Shown: positions 15,755 to 23,814, counted from the stretch's first letter. The stretch: 27,426 bases of DNA from an uncultured Clostridia bacterium (GCA_934254725.1 CAKQLR010000023.1:1-27426); one strand, 5' to 3'. Program-made: numbers and translations. Notes: generated from the letters alone by a model not told the origin.

Positions 15755-16687
15755 TTAAAGTTTTTCCGCTATCCTTAGCTTTGCGCATTTGGAGCGCGGA
15801 TTGTCATTTGTTTCCTGTTCCGAAGCCACAACGGGTTTTTTAGTGATGACTTCTATCACTTGTTTTCTTCCGCAAACGCACACAGGGAAACGTTTATCGC
15901 ACGTACAAGCAGTTTCAAGATCCTTAAAGCACTGTTTAACGATTCTGTCCTCGAGCGAATGAAATGTTATTATTGCAAGCCTGCCGCCTTTTTTTAAACG
16001 TTTAACCATTCCGTAAACACATTCTTTTAAGCCGTCAAGCTCGTCGTTCACTTCAATTCTTATCGCTTGAAAAGTCCTCTTTGCGGGGTGTCCGTCGTGT
16101 TGAAACTTTTTGGGTATCGCGTCTATAATAATTTTTACAAGCTCTCCCGTTGTTTCAATCGGCTTGATTTGTCTTTTTTGAACAATCTCCCTTGCTATAT
16201 TAGCGGCAAAACGTTCCTCACCGTACATGGAAATCAAGTATCTCAGATTCCCCTCGGTATATTCGTTCACCACCGTTCGCGCCGAAAGAGGCTGAGTTTC
16301 GTCCATACGCATATCGAGAGGAGTATCTTCGGATAAATACGAAAAACCTCTTTCCTTGTTGTCGAGCTGGTAACTCGAAACTCCAAGATCGAGAAGAAAT
16401 CCGTCAATCTCTCCGTATCCGTTAGAGGACAAAACTTCGTCGAAATCTTTAAAATTGCTTTTTACGGGAATAAAATTTTCGGAATATTCGCGTAGCCTTT
16501 TTGTCGCAAACGCAAGAGCATCGTCGTCAAGGTCTGTTGCTATAAGCTTTCCGTTGCCTAAACGCTTTAAAATTGCCTCCGAATGCCCGCCACCGCCAAG
16601 CGTTCCGTCAAAATAAATCCCGTCGGGTTTAATATTCAGTCCTTCTATGCACTCTTTAAGCATAACAGGAATGTGATGAAATTCCAT
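15755..16687 (-). CDS. rsmH: 16S rRNA (cytosine-1402-N4)-methyltransferase RsmH
   Basis: RsmH (MraW) methylates N4 of C1402 in 16S rRNA using S-adenosylmethionine. It is nearly always the second gene of a dcw cluster. The 310-residue product starts MEFHHIPVMLKECIEGL and has the SAM-binding motif GTLGGGGHS at about 29-37. DLGVSSYQLD and the DMRMD segment follow, then the FQAIRIEVN segment, AIITFHSLEDRIVK, and a C-terminal cysteine-rich patch (ACTCDKRFPVCVCGRK) found in Bacillota homologues. Length and motifs are complete. The start lies three bases after the mraZ stop, with GAGG overlapping the end of mraZ, so the two are cotranscribed. Confidence 0.98.
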   Translation of the reverse strand: MEFHHIPVMLKECIEGLNIKPDGIYFDGTLGGGGHSEAILKRLGNGKLIATDLDDDALAFATKRLREYSENFIPVKSNFKDFDEVLSSNGYGEIDGFLLDLGVSSYQLDNKERGFSYLSEDTPLDMRMDETQPLSARTVVNEYTEGNLRYLISMYGEERFAANIAREIVQKRQIKPIETTGELVKIIIDAIPKKFQHDGHPAKRTFQAIRIEVNDELDGLKECVYGMVKRLKKGGRLAIITFHSLEDRIVKQCFKDLETACTCDKRFPVCVCGRKQVIEVITKKPVVASEQETNDNPRSKCAKLRIAEKL

Positions 16688-16690
16688 TTA

Positions 16691-17116
16691 TTATTCCTCA
16701 CAAACCTTGCTCAAGAATTCAAATGTTTTTTCAAGGCCTTCATCGCCGTCGCCGTACAAGCGTTCGGGCGCCCATATCTCGAGATGATTGAACTTACCGA
16801 CCGTAACGACGTCTTTCTTTATTCCCGCATGCTTGAGTAAGCTTGCGTCAACAAGAATTCTGCCCTGATTATCTTCTTCAACCTCATACAGACTCATAAA
16901 GAACTTGGTGTAATACTTCTGTTCGTCTGCTCTGAATTGGTTGGTGCTTGCATATTTGGAAAAAATTTCTTCAAACTGCTGTTGTGTGTAAACGCCTATG
17001 CAGCCGTTTACAGAACAACCCATAACGAGCGGACCCTGCATCTGTTGTTTGAATGCAACGGGAATTCTTATTCTGTTTTTAGCATCGAGCTGATGCTTGT
17101 AACTGCCGATAAGCAT
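16691..17116 (-). CDS. mraZ: Transcriptional regulator MraZ
   Basis: MraZ is a DNA-binding protein of the AbrB/SpoVT fold that forms rings and controls its own cluster. The 141-residue protein contains the two family DxxxR motifs, DAKNRIRIP near residues 11-19 and DNQGRILVD near 81-89, one in each half. The start giving MLIGSYKHQLDAKNR matches the usual N-terminus. The ribosome binding site GGGAGG is 11 bases upstream, and an out-of-frame ATG sits between them. The gene is first in mraZ-rsmH-ftsL. Tandem 10-bp boxes overlapping its -35 (17200-17219) are probable MraZ sites, so autoregulation is expected. Confidence 0.97.
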   Translation of the reverse strand: MLIGSYKHQLDAKNRIRIPVAFKQQMQGPLVMGCSVNGCIGVYTQQQFEEIFSKYASTNQFRADEQKYYTKFFMSLYEVEEDNQGRILVDASLLKHAGIKKDVVTVGKFNHLEIWAPERLYGDGDEGLEKTFEFLSKVCEE

Positions 17117-17123
17117 ATTCCAT
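17079..17123 (-). other. Short out-of-frame ORF overlapping the mraZ start
   Basis: An ATG 7 bases upstream of the mraZ start opens a 14-codon frame (MEYAYRQLQASARC, then TAA) inside mraZ. It is 4 bases from GGGAGG, whereas the mraZ ATG is 11 bases away, so both spacings are imperfect. The two starts could compete for ribosomes. No peptide function is claimed. Confidence 0.25.
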
Positions 17124-17173
17124 TTGTCCTCCCGTTCTTTCTTAGAAAGAGACTTCTCCCTTTCTTCGATAGT

Positions 17174-17202
17174 ATAATATCATATAAACGGAAATAACGC
17201 AA
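17174..17202 (-). promoter_or_regulatory. mraZ promoter
   Basis: On the minus strand, TTGCGT (17197-17202) is followed after 17 bases by TATTAT (17174-17179), with TGA before the -10 as an extended element. A-tracts (17223-17245) upstream could act as an UP element. The -35 overlaps the second MraZ-type box. Confidence 0.7.
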
Positions 17203-17219
17203 CTACTTTTGACCACTTT
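17200..17219 (-). promoter_or_regulatory. Tandem MraZ-type binding boxes at the mraZ promoter
   Basis: On the minus strand, two adjacent 10-mers read AAAGTGGTCA (17210-17219) and AAAGTAGTTG (17200-17209), a 10-bp period that puts both on one DNA face. MraZ is known to bind tandem G-rich repeats at a 10-bp period upstream of mraZ (TGGG-N5 in Escherichia coli, AAAGTG-type in mycoplasmas). The second box overlaps the -35. Confidence 0.65.
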
Positions 17220-17260
17220 TTAGAATTTTTTTAATTTTTTTGAATAAATTGATACTACAA

Positions 17261-17270
17261 TGACCACTTT
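17261..17270 (-). promoter_or_regulatory. Distal copy of the MraZ-type box
   Basis: AAAGTGGTCA occurs again on the minus strand, identical to the first promoter box and 51 bases (about five helical turns) upstream of it, in the gap between murI and mraZ. It could be an auxiliary site for a multimeric MraZ. A single box without a tandem partner is weaker evidence. Confidence 0.4.
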
Positions 17271-17304
17271 CACCCCAAAACAACTTTTACCGACTATAGC
17301 CTCC

Positions 17305-18138
17305 TCAGCTTCTGCAACACTCGCCGACATATCTTGCAAACACCGCAGCGTTCTTTTCCGCCCACTTTCCGACAAAATCAATCGATTGGATATTATCCGC
17401 AAACATACCGCTGTTTTCTATGTATATATTGATTTTTTCTATCAATTCTCTTGTCCCGTCAAAGCACTTTTCGGCACCGAAAAGGTTCTTTAACTCTCGC
17501 GCCTTAAACAGATAATGGGTGCACCCGAGATATAGAAAATCATACTTTTTTGTTTTTAGGCAAAAGTGGTCACGCGGAACACCCAAATGGTCGGAAAAAC
17601 ACGTTTTTCCACCTTCTTTGCTGCAGTCCGTATAGTTTACTTCTCTTAAAACGTCCGATATTTCTTTTTTTATGCGATAAGTGAATTTTTCATCGTCCGA
17701 AAACGGGTCGGTCTCTATATCCGTTGAAAGCCCGGGAAGAGGAAAAAAGTCCAGATTTTTCGTAAGCTCCGGAGCGTTTTTTAATACTCTTTCCACGGTA
17801 AAAGGCGTAGCGAGAAAAACTCCCTTTCCGTTAAATCTTTTTACGCTGTTTTCGGTAATTCCTATCTTAAAAATTTTTCGTTTACTAAATGTATCGCCGA
17901 TGCTTGCGGAAGCCGTGTTGCAGGCAATTACAATAAGTTTTACGTTAAGAGAAGCAAGTTTGATTAGATTGTTTTCCGTCAATGCAGATATTTCCGAACG
18001 GGACTTTACTCCATACGGTACGTTGGAATTATCGCCGAGATAAATAAAATCTTCATTAGGAAAAGCTTTAGCCAGTTTATACAGAACAGGCAAGCCACCA
18101 ATTCCACTGTCAAAAACGCCTATCGGTCTGTTATCCAT
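17305..18138 (-). CDS. murI: Glutamate racemase (MurI)
   Basis: MurI interconverts L- and D-glutamate and supplies the D-Glu used by MurD. The 277-residue product has the N-terminal GVFDSGIGGLPVL motif (catalytic-region Asp10, Ser11), GDNSNVPYG, and the two catalytic cysteines in ACNTAS (C73) and LGCTHY (C206, with H208). The middle of the protein is somewhat divergent: where many racemases have a VIEP segment, this one reads GITENSVKRF. The start is ATG with AAGGAG 6 bases upstream. It is divergent from rpsT across 162 bases and is followed by mraZ 188 bases on, with no clear terminator between, so it may be read into mraZ. Confidence 0.94.
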   Translation of the reverse strand: MDNRPIGVFDSGIGGLPVLYKLAKAFPNEDFIYLGDNSNVPYGVKSRSEISALTENNLIKLASLNVKLIVIACNTASASIGDTFSKRKIFKIGITENSVKRFNGKGVFLATPFTVERVLKNAPELTKNLDFFPLPGLSTDIETDPFSDDEKFTYRIKKEISDVLREVNYTDCSKEGGKTCFSDHLGVPRDHFCLKTKKYDFLYLGCTHYLFKARELKNLFGAEKCFDGTRELIEKINIYIENSGMFADNIQSIDFVGKWAEKNAAVFARYVGECCRS

Positions 18139-18229
18139 AAAAAACTCCTTATAAATTAAGTTCTTTATAAATATATTTGAAAAGATACAAAAATATTGTC
18201 GATAAAACGTAAAAAATCAATTCAAACAC

Positions 18230-18258
18230 TTGCTTTGTATAAAAAATTATGATAAAAT
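18230..18258 (+). promoter_or_regulatory. rpsT promoter
   Basis: TTGCTT (18230-18235) lies 17 bases before TAAAAT (18253-18258), with TGA directly before the -10. It lies 42 bases before the rpsT start. The same 162-base gap must also hold a divergent murI promoter, which I could not place with confidence. Confidence 0.7.
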
Positions 18259-18300
18259 ATTATGGCAATAAATTGAAAGATAATTTAAGGAGAAAATAAA

Positions 18301-18567
18301 GTGCCTAACATTAAATCCGCGAAAAAACGCGTACTTGTTACCGAAAAGAAAAACGCTACCAACAGAAGCGATAAAGCCGAACTCAAAACGGCTATTAAAA
18401 AGATGAACGCAGTTATCGAAGCAGGTAACTACGACGAAGCTCTTGCTCTTCTTCCTGCTACTATGTCTATCATAGACGCAGCAGCTTCCAAGGGTCTTAT
18501 TCACAAAAACAACGCAGCTAACAAGAAGTCTGCTATTTCCAAGAAGGTTAACGCTTTAAAAGCGTAA
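18301..18567 (+). CDS. rpsT: 30S ribosomal protein S20
   Basis: S20 is a small basic protein that binds 16S rRNA in the 30S subunit. The 88-residue product begins MPNIKSAKKRVLVTEKKNATN, and its remaining residues form the expected lysine- and alanine-rich helices (AELKTAIKKM, HKNNAANKKSAISKKVNAL). The start is GTG with AAGGAG 8 bases upstream. It is the only plus-strand gene in the window, flanked by its own promoter and a terminator shared with the convergent PrsW-like gene. Codon choice looks optimised, as expected for a ribosomal protein. Standing alone near the dcw cluster, it probably has no functional link to it. Confidence 0.98.
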   Translation: MPNIKSAKKRVLVTEKKNATNRSDKAELKTAIKKMNAVIEAGNYDEALALLPATMSIIDAAASKGLIHKNNAANKKSAISKKVNALKA

Positions 18568-18593
18568 TCATATTTAGCGAAAAAAAGCATTTT

Positions 18594-18627
18594 AAAAGCC
18601 GACGCTATTCATTGCATCGGCTTTTTT
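18594..18627. terminator. Shared terminator between rpsT and the PrsW-like gene
   Basis: AAAAGCCGA pairs with TCGGCTTTT, and the stem can extend inward by GC/GC past one mismatch. On the plus strand six T follow, ending rpsT. On the minus strand the hairpin has a shorter T run and lies 27 bases after the stop of the PrsW-like gene, so it probably serves both directions. Confidence 0.85.
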
Positions 18628-18653
18628 GCGTGTAATTTTTAATTAAAAATGTT

Positions 18654-19703
18654 TCACGTTTCGTATTTATTTCTCGCGAGCCCGAAACGTATAAGTTTTA
18701 ATGCTACTATTACGGCAAGGATAATATGAACTATACGCAATCCGTATATCACATACTCCGTTGAGGAAATATCGTTTGCATGCCAAACAGAATTAAACCC
18801 TATCGCCGCGACAACTATAGTTACAAAGTACAGGGCTATTATATATTTTTTCGTATCGGAAACACGAATATATACAGAAAGCGAGCCAAGTATACACCCT
18901 GTAAGCACTGTTGCAAACGAGCGAGGAATACAGTCCCACAAAACGGAAACAATCATTTTATTGAATATATCCGCAAACGAATACTTATTACCTGAAGCGC
19001 TGATACCCAAAACATAACCGATTTCGGGTTGCATGTATGAATTATCGAAAAAAAGAACGATATTGTTTATAACGGCAAACGCCGCACCTACAACGGCACC
19101 GAGATAACACCCCGTAACCACGTCCCTTATCTTCAGACTTTTTACCATTAAGATAGTAAAAAGAAGCGTAAAGACTATTTCTGCCCCGCCAGATATCAAT
19201 CCCTCGAGAAGCGTAACATAGCCGCTTACGGATATTACGAACTTAACGCAGAAAAATCTTATGGCAAGAAAAATACCTGCGGAGATAAAAAAGAGAAAGA
19301 CCGTCATACCTATTCCGATTTTCAAATTCGTATCGAGTTCGTAAAAGAATATCAGACAGACAAACGGAACGAACGTGGCTATAAGCAAACATATTATCGG
19401 ATACAACTCGTGGAAATCGAAGAAGTAAAAGACAGACAAAAGTATTACAATGGCAATAACGTACAGCGCGGCAATCCTGAGATAAACGTACGGCGACGGA
19501 ACCTTCTTTTTTATCGAAACGTCCGTTTGTTCCGCAAGCTCTCCTTTTTTATGAATAAACGCGTTAGCCCACATTTCGCGGAAAACGATTTTTCTACGAT
19601 TTTCAGACTGAGTAAGCGGCGTTTGGTTTTCGCTTATTCTTACCGCAAGCTGTTTGCTCTCTTTCTCTTTTTCGTATTCCTTAACTCTAAGAGAGTTGTT
19701 CAT
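18654..19703 (-). CDS. PrsW-like polytopic membrane protein, probably catalytically inactive
   Basis: The 349-residue product has a cytoplasmic N-terminus of about 70 residues and about eight hydrophobic helices. FFYELDTNLKIGIGMTVFLFFISAG (119-143 region), GLISGGAEIVFT (168-179) and GAVVGAAFAVINNIVLFF (202-219) follow the order and style of PrsW intramembrane proteases, which cleave anti-sigma factors. The residues expected to be catalytic appear lost. The EExxK motif reads AEIVF (174-178). FxxxEN reads FAVINN (209-214). No histidine lies in the helix RSFATVLTG (261-269). The last HGLWN-like segment reads NSVWHA (304-309). The alignment is by eye. The start overlaps the histidine kinase stop as ATGA, so it is the last gene of the transporter/two-component operon and may modulate the kinase. 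That role is inference. Confidence 0.68.
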   Translation of the reverse strand: MNNSLRVKEYEKEKESKQLAVRISENQTPLTQSENRRKIVFREMWANAFIHKKGELAEQTDVSIKKKVPSPYVYLRIAALYVIAIVILLSVFYFFDFHELYPIICLLIATFVPFVCLIFFYELDTNLKIGIGMTVFLFFISAGIFLAIRFFCVKFVISVSGYVTLLEGLISGGAEIVFTLLFTILMVKSLKIRDVVTGCYLGAVVGAAFAVINNIVLFFDNSYMQPEIGYVLGISASGNKYSFADIFNKMIVSVLWDCIPRSFATVLTGCILGSLSVYIRVSDTKKYIIALYFVTIVVAAIGFNSVWHANDISSTEYVIYGLRIVHIILAVIVALKLIRFGLARNKYET

Positions 19704-21238
19704 TTGTCATCCCCTCCTTTTGCGGGAAGTGATTTTACAGACGTGCGTTTTTTATCAGCAGGCACAAGTAAATTTCCGTCTTTATCGTAAGCGGGAAGTT
19801 CCACGAAGAAGTTGCTTCCCTTGTTCTTTTCGCTTATTACGCCGTATTTAAGGTGATGCGCTTCCAATATCGCTTTAACGATAGAAAGTCCTAATCCCGT
19901 ACCTTTAACGGGTCTTTTATGCGTTTCCGAAGCCCTGTAATATTTATCCCAAATCGTATCGATTTTATCCGCGTCTATTCCCTTACCCGAGTCAATTACC
20001 TCGAATAAAATTTTACCCTCGCCGTTGTCGTCAAGGAAAACGTCAACGGTTTTATCTTCTCCCGTGTAATTGATTGCGTTGCCTATAAGGTTGTAAACCA
20101 CCTGCTCTATTTTCATAGAATCACACAATGAAAACAACCCGGGTTTAATGTGCGCGTTCACGGTATAACCGTTATTTTTGGAAAAATCATAAAACCTGTC
20201 TATCGCCGTCTGCGTAAGCGCGGATATATCCACGATCTGAAGATTCAGCCCGTCCATTCCCGATTGAACCTTGGACAAATTAAGAATGTCGTTAACAAGC
20301 ATCGTCAGTCTGTCGGCTTCGTCTATGATGACCTGAGCATGCTTGTTTCTCTTTTCCTTGTTATCACCGGAAATATCCTTTATCATTTCGGCATATGCCT
20401 TAACCATGGTAAGCGGAGTTTTTAGGTCGTGCGTGACGTTTGCAAGAAGTTCTCTTTGAAGCACGCCCGTGCGTTTCAATTCCTCTTTCATATAGTTAAG
20501 CGTGTCCGAAAGCTCGCTTATCTCCGAATAACTGTTCGATTTGAATTCTACGGAAAAGTCGCCTTCTGCAAGTTTTTTTGCCGTCTGAGACATTTCCGAA
20601 ATTGGCGCGGCAACGCTTGAAGCAACCACCGCAGCAACAAAAAACGCGATTACTATAACTATAACCGAAATGTATGCCAGTTGCTTTTGCATAAGCTGCA
20701 CCATGGAAGAGATTTGCTCTAAAGAGGTGATGATAATAAGATAATAATCGTCACCCTTCTCCTCTTTTGTGTATATCCTTTTTGCAAAAGCGAACAGCTT
20801 ACCTGTCTTGTTTTCGTTACTCGAAATAGTTCCGCTGTAAGCGAAACTGTTTTTTTCCGTACAAAAAGATTTAACCTGCCCTATTACGTCGCTGTATTCG
20901 ACGAAAAGCATCTCCATTTCCTCTCTGCCGGAAGGATATGCTTCCGAAGAAAAGCCTTCGCTGCCGCCCTGATAGGAAGCAGGCACTATGATAATTTCAT
21001 AGTTATTTACCTTTGCGTCGCGCGCTGCCTCCAAAAAAGCGTCGGGGTATTCGTCTTTTTTCGCATATTTCGCCTCGATATCCATTCCGAGAGAAAAAAC
21101 CTCCGCTTCTATCTGCCCGACGAAAAAGCGTTCCGTAAAGAACACCTGACAAACCCATACCACGCAAGTAAGCGCAAGCGCAAAAACTACGAAATACAGC
21201 CATAGGTTATTCTGCAATTTATGAAGCGAAAACCTCAT
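19700..21238 (-). CDS. Membrane sensor histidine kinase
   Basis: This is a 512-residue sensor kinase. It has a first membrane helix at about 12-35, an extracytoplasmic sensor region of about 150 residues without a recognised fold, and a second helix at about 189-211 (ISVIVIVIAFFVAAVVASSVA). A HAMP domain lies at about 212-262, then the dimerisation domain with the phospho-accepting His270 in NVTHDLKTPLT. The ATPase domain has an N box (VVYNLIGNAINY, about 380-391), G1 (DSGKGID, about 416-422) and G2 (GTGLGLSIV, about 446-454). All boxes are intact. A basic tail of some 25 residues follows the ATPase domain. The start overlaps the response regulator stop (ATGA). The partner is the OmpR-type regulator upstream; the target is probably the neighbouring exporter, judged from context only. 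Confidence 0.95.
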   Translation of the reverse strand: MRFSLHKLQNNLWLYFVVFALALTCVVWVCQVFFTERFFVGQIEAEVFSLGMDIEAKYAKKDEYPDAFLEAARDAKVNNYEIIIVPASYQGGSEGFSSEAYPSGREEMEMLFVEYSDVIGQVKSFCTEKNSFAYSGTISSNENKTGKLFAFAKRIYTKEEKGDDYYLIIITSLEQISSMVQLMQKQLAYISVIVIVIAFFVAAVVASSVAAPISEMSQTAKKLAEGDFSVEFKSNSYSEISELSDTLNYMKEELKRTGVLQRELLANVTHDLKTPLTMVKAYAEMIKDISGDNKEKRNKHAQVIIDEADRLTMLVNDILNLSKVQSGMDGLNLQIVDISALTQTAIDRFYDFSKNNGYTVNAHIKPGLFSLCDSMKIEQVVYNLIGNAINYTGEDKTVDVFLDDNGEGKILFEVIDSGKGIDADKIDTIWDKYYRASETHKRPVKGTGLGLSIVKAILEAHHLKYGVISEKNKGSNFFVELPAYDKDGNLLVPADKKRTSVKSLPAKGGDDK

Positions 21239-21906
21239 AGAACCTCGAATTTATACCCCATTCCGCGCAGAGTGATTATAAATTTACGGTATTCCTTAAG
21301 ATTGCTCCTGAGCATCTTGATGTGAGTATCGACCGTTCTGTCGTCGCCGAAGAAGTCGAACCCCCATACGTCCGTCAGAAGTTTTTCCCTCGAAAGAGCT
21401 ACGCCCTTATTCTTTACAAGATAAAAGAGAAGTTCGTATTCCTTGGGCGTAAGATCCGCTTTAACGCCGTCTACATATACGTTTCTCGCGGTAATATCGA
21501 TTTTAAGCCCTTCGAAATTGTAAACGTCGGTAGATGTTTCCACCGTCCCGTGTCTTTTGAGAACGGCGTTTATTCTTGCCATTACTTCTTTTGGCGAGAA
21601 CGGCTTTACAACGTAATCGTCTACGCCGAGTTCGAAACCGAAAAGCTTATCATACTCCTCGCCTCTTGCAGAAAGCATTATCACGGGAATATCCTTAGTC
21701 TTTTTAATTTCCTTGACTGCCGAAAAACCGTCGAGTTTTGGCATCATTACGTCCATCAGAACGATGTCGTAATCGCCTTCTTTGCATTTTCGAACGGCTT
21801 CTCTTCCGTCCTCGGCCTCGTCGGCTTCATACCCCTCGTACTCAGCGTATTCTCTGAGCACCTCGCGAATCATTTCTTCATCGTCTACTATAAGAATTTT
21901 TTTCAT
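21235..21906 (-). CDS. OmpR/PhoB-family response regulator
   Basis: This is a two-component response regulator with DNA-binding output. From the ATG chosen it has 223 residues. The receiver domain starts MKKILIVDDEE (acidic pocket D8-D9), with the phospho-accepting Asp52 in VLMDVMMPKLDG, then the conserved Ser/Lys region (MLSARGEE, DDYVVKPFSPKEV). The C-terminal winged helix-turn-helix (about 126-223) contains LTPKEYELLFYLV and DDRTVDTHIKMLRSNL, typical of OmpR/PhoB members. A TTG two codons upstream is an alternative start: AAGGAGAGG is 6 bases from the TTG and 9-12 from the ATG. The gene follows the second ABC subunit by about 27 bases and overlaps the kinase gene. Confidence 0.95.
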   Translation of the reverse strand: MKKILIVDDEEMIREVLREYAEYEGYEADEAEDGREAVRKCKEGDYDIVLMDVMMPKLDGFSAVKEIKKTKDIPVIMLSARGEEYDKLFGFELGVDDYVVKPFSPKEVMARINAVLKRHGTVETSTDVYNFEGLKIDITARNVYVDGVKADLTPKEYELLFYLVKNKGVALSREKLLTDVWGFDFFGDDRTVDTHIKMLRSNLKEYRKFIITLRGMGYKFEVL

Positions 21907-21933
21907 ATTCAAAATCCTCTCCTTTTCTGTCTT

Positions 21934-23814
21934 TTATGATAACTCGGTTTTACCCGTATATAAGCTGTAATATTTTCCTTTTTGTTCGATAAGGCTTTCG
22001 TGATTGCCTCTTTCGATAATTCTGCCGTTTTCAAGGACCATTATCGCGTCGGCATTTCTTACAGTAGAAAGCCTGTGGGCGATAACAAATACCGTTCTAC
22101 CCTTCATAAGACTGTCCATACCCTTTTCTATAAGTTTTTCGGTACGGGTGTCTATAGAGCTTGTCGCTTCGTCCAGAATAAGCACCGGCGGATCAGAAAC
22201 GGCGGCGCGGGCTATAGAAATAAGCTGCCTTTGCCCCTGAGATAAATTCGCCCCATCCGAAACGAGCATGGTGTCGTAACCGTCCGGCAGATGCGAAATG
22301 AAATAATCGGCGTTTGCCGTTTTTGCCGCAGCACGACACTCTTCGTCCGTCGCGTCTATCCTGCCGTAGCGAATATTATCCATAACCGTTCCGGAGAACA
22401 AATGCGTATCCTGCAACACCATTCCGAGAGAATGTCTTAAATCTGCCTTTTTAATACGCTTTATATCTATTCCGTCGTAAGTAATCTTTCCGCCGTTAAT
22501 ATCGTAAAATCTGTTTATTAAGTTTGTAATCGTAGTCTTGCCTGCACCGGTCGAGCCGACAAACGCTATTTTTTGCCCTTCCTTTGCATACAGACTTACG
22601 TCGGACAAAACCTGTTTTTCGGGCACGTACGAGAAATCCACGTCAAAGAACCTGACGTCGCCGCGCAACGGCTCATACCGATACCCGCCGCCCGATAAAG
22701 GTTCTTTCCACGTCCATTCGCCTTTTTCTTCTTCAACAATTTTTCCTTCATCGGTTCTGACCGTTTTGACGAGAGTAACGTCTCCGTCATCTACTTCGGG
22801 TTTTTCATCGATAAGTTCAAATACCCTTTCGGCACCGGCAAGCGCGAGAAGAATAAAATTGAACTGCTGAGAAATCTGAGATACTCTATCCGAAAATTGT
22901 CTTATATACTGCAAGAAAGCTACAAGTATCGCCGTATTTACCGAAGCAACCGCGCCTATAGTAGTTGTAATCGCATAGAAAACATGCGACAGATTGTTCA
23001 TTATAGGTCCGACTATGTTAGCGTAGATGTTCGCTTTGGTGGAGACCTCGCAAAGTTCGTCGTTTAAAACATCGAATTGCTCCTCCGCCTGCTTTTCGTG
23101 GTTAAAAGCCTTTACAACCTTTTGCCCAGCCATCATCTCTTCTATATAGCCGTTTACCTTTGAAAAAACTTTTTGCTGACGGGCAAAATTCTTACCGCTC
23201 TTTTTACCTATAACCTTTGCCGTAAAGAATACTATTACGCCGAGTACCGTCACTATAAGAAATAACGGCGGACTAAGGATAAGCATAAACACGATTATCC
23301 CGACAAGCGACATAACGGATATAATAAGCTGAGTAATAGAATGATGCAGAAGTTCCCTTACCGCGTCTGTATCGTTGGTATAGTAACTCATAAGCTCGCC
23401 GTGCGTGTTTTTATCGAAAAACGAAACGGGCAAGTTCTGCATTTTGTTGAACATATCCTTTCTGATACAGCAAAGAACCCTTACCGAGCATTCGAGCATC
23501 AGCCTGTTCATAACGTAATTGGTGACCGTAGCCAACAAATACAATCCCGCGACGGCGATTATAAGCGCCAGATATCTTGCCCAACGTTCGTCTCCGTTTA
23601 AAAAACTTTGATCCTCGAGCGTTGCGACAAGCGGCTTTAAGAAAAACGAAGCCACTATTATACTTGCGGAATATATGAAAATAAATATGATTGCCGTTAT
23701 AAGATATCCTCTGCAATCCTTGTAATAACTAAACAGTCTCGCAAAGGTCTTTAAAGGGTTCTTCGCCCTTACGTTGCCCCCTTTTTCGAGAGTCGAGCGC
23801 ATTCCTCTTGCCAT
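21934..23814 (-). CDS. Heterodimeric ABC exporter, subunit with canonical ATP site
   Basis: This is a 626-residue half-transporter with a six-helix exporter domain (about 30-330) and a C-terminal nucleotide-binding domain (about 395-626). An insertion of about 55 residues between them (VDDGDVTLVKTV to SGGGYRYEPLRG) is rich in charged and glycine residues. Walker A is GSTGAGKTT, the signature LSQGQRQL, Walker B ILDEATSSID with the catalytic Glu, and the switch His is in VIAHRLSTV, so this half is catalytically complete. Its start overlaps the stop of the partner gene (TAATG), with GGAGG 9 bases upstream, which fits equimolar synthesis. It resembles the TM288/LmrD-type subunit of multidrug exporters. 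The substrate is unknown. Confidence 0.94.
   Translation of the reverse strand: MARGMRSTLEKGGNVRAKNPLKTFARLFSYYKDCRGYLITAIIFIFIYSASIIVASFFLKPLVATLEDQSFLNGDERWARYLALIIAVAGLYLLATVTNYVMNRLMLECSVRVLCCIRKDMFNKMQNLPVSFFDKNTHGELMSYYTNDTDAVRELLHHSITQLIISVMSLVGIIVFMLILSPPLFLIVTVLGVIVFFTAKVIGKKSGKNFARQQKVFSKVNGYIEEMMAGQKVVKAFNHEKQAEEQFDVLNDELCEVSTKANIYANIVGPIMNNLSHVFYAITTTIGAVASVNTAILVAFLQYIRQFSDRVSQISQQFNFILLALAGAERVFELIDEKPEVDDGDVTLVKTVRTDEGKIVEEEKGEWTWKEPLSGGGYRYEPLRGDVRFFDVDFSYVPEKQVLSDVSLYAKEGQKIAFVGSTGAGKTTITNLINRFYDINGGKITYDGIDIKRIKKADLRHSLGMVLQDTHLFSGTVMDNIRYGRIDATDEECRAAAKTANADYFISHLPDGYDTMLVSDGANLSQGQRQLISIARAAVSDPPVLILDEATSSIDTRTEKLIEKGMDSLMKGRTVFVIAHRLSTVRNADAIMVLENGRIIERGNHESLIEQKGKYYSLYTGKTELS

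Noticed and set aside
17563..17572. Third exact AAAGTGGTCA, in the opposite orientation, inside murI
   Set aside because: It encodes murI residues (Arg-Asp-His-Phe), has no tandem partner at 10 bp and lies about 390 bases from the mraZ promoter, so it is not called an MraZ site.
21322..21939. Plus-strand open frame of 205 codons opposite the response regulator
   Set aside because: It mirrors the well-conserved OmpR-type regulator and shows no recognisable domain. Long antisense frames are common here because of codon bias.
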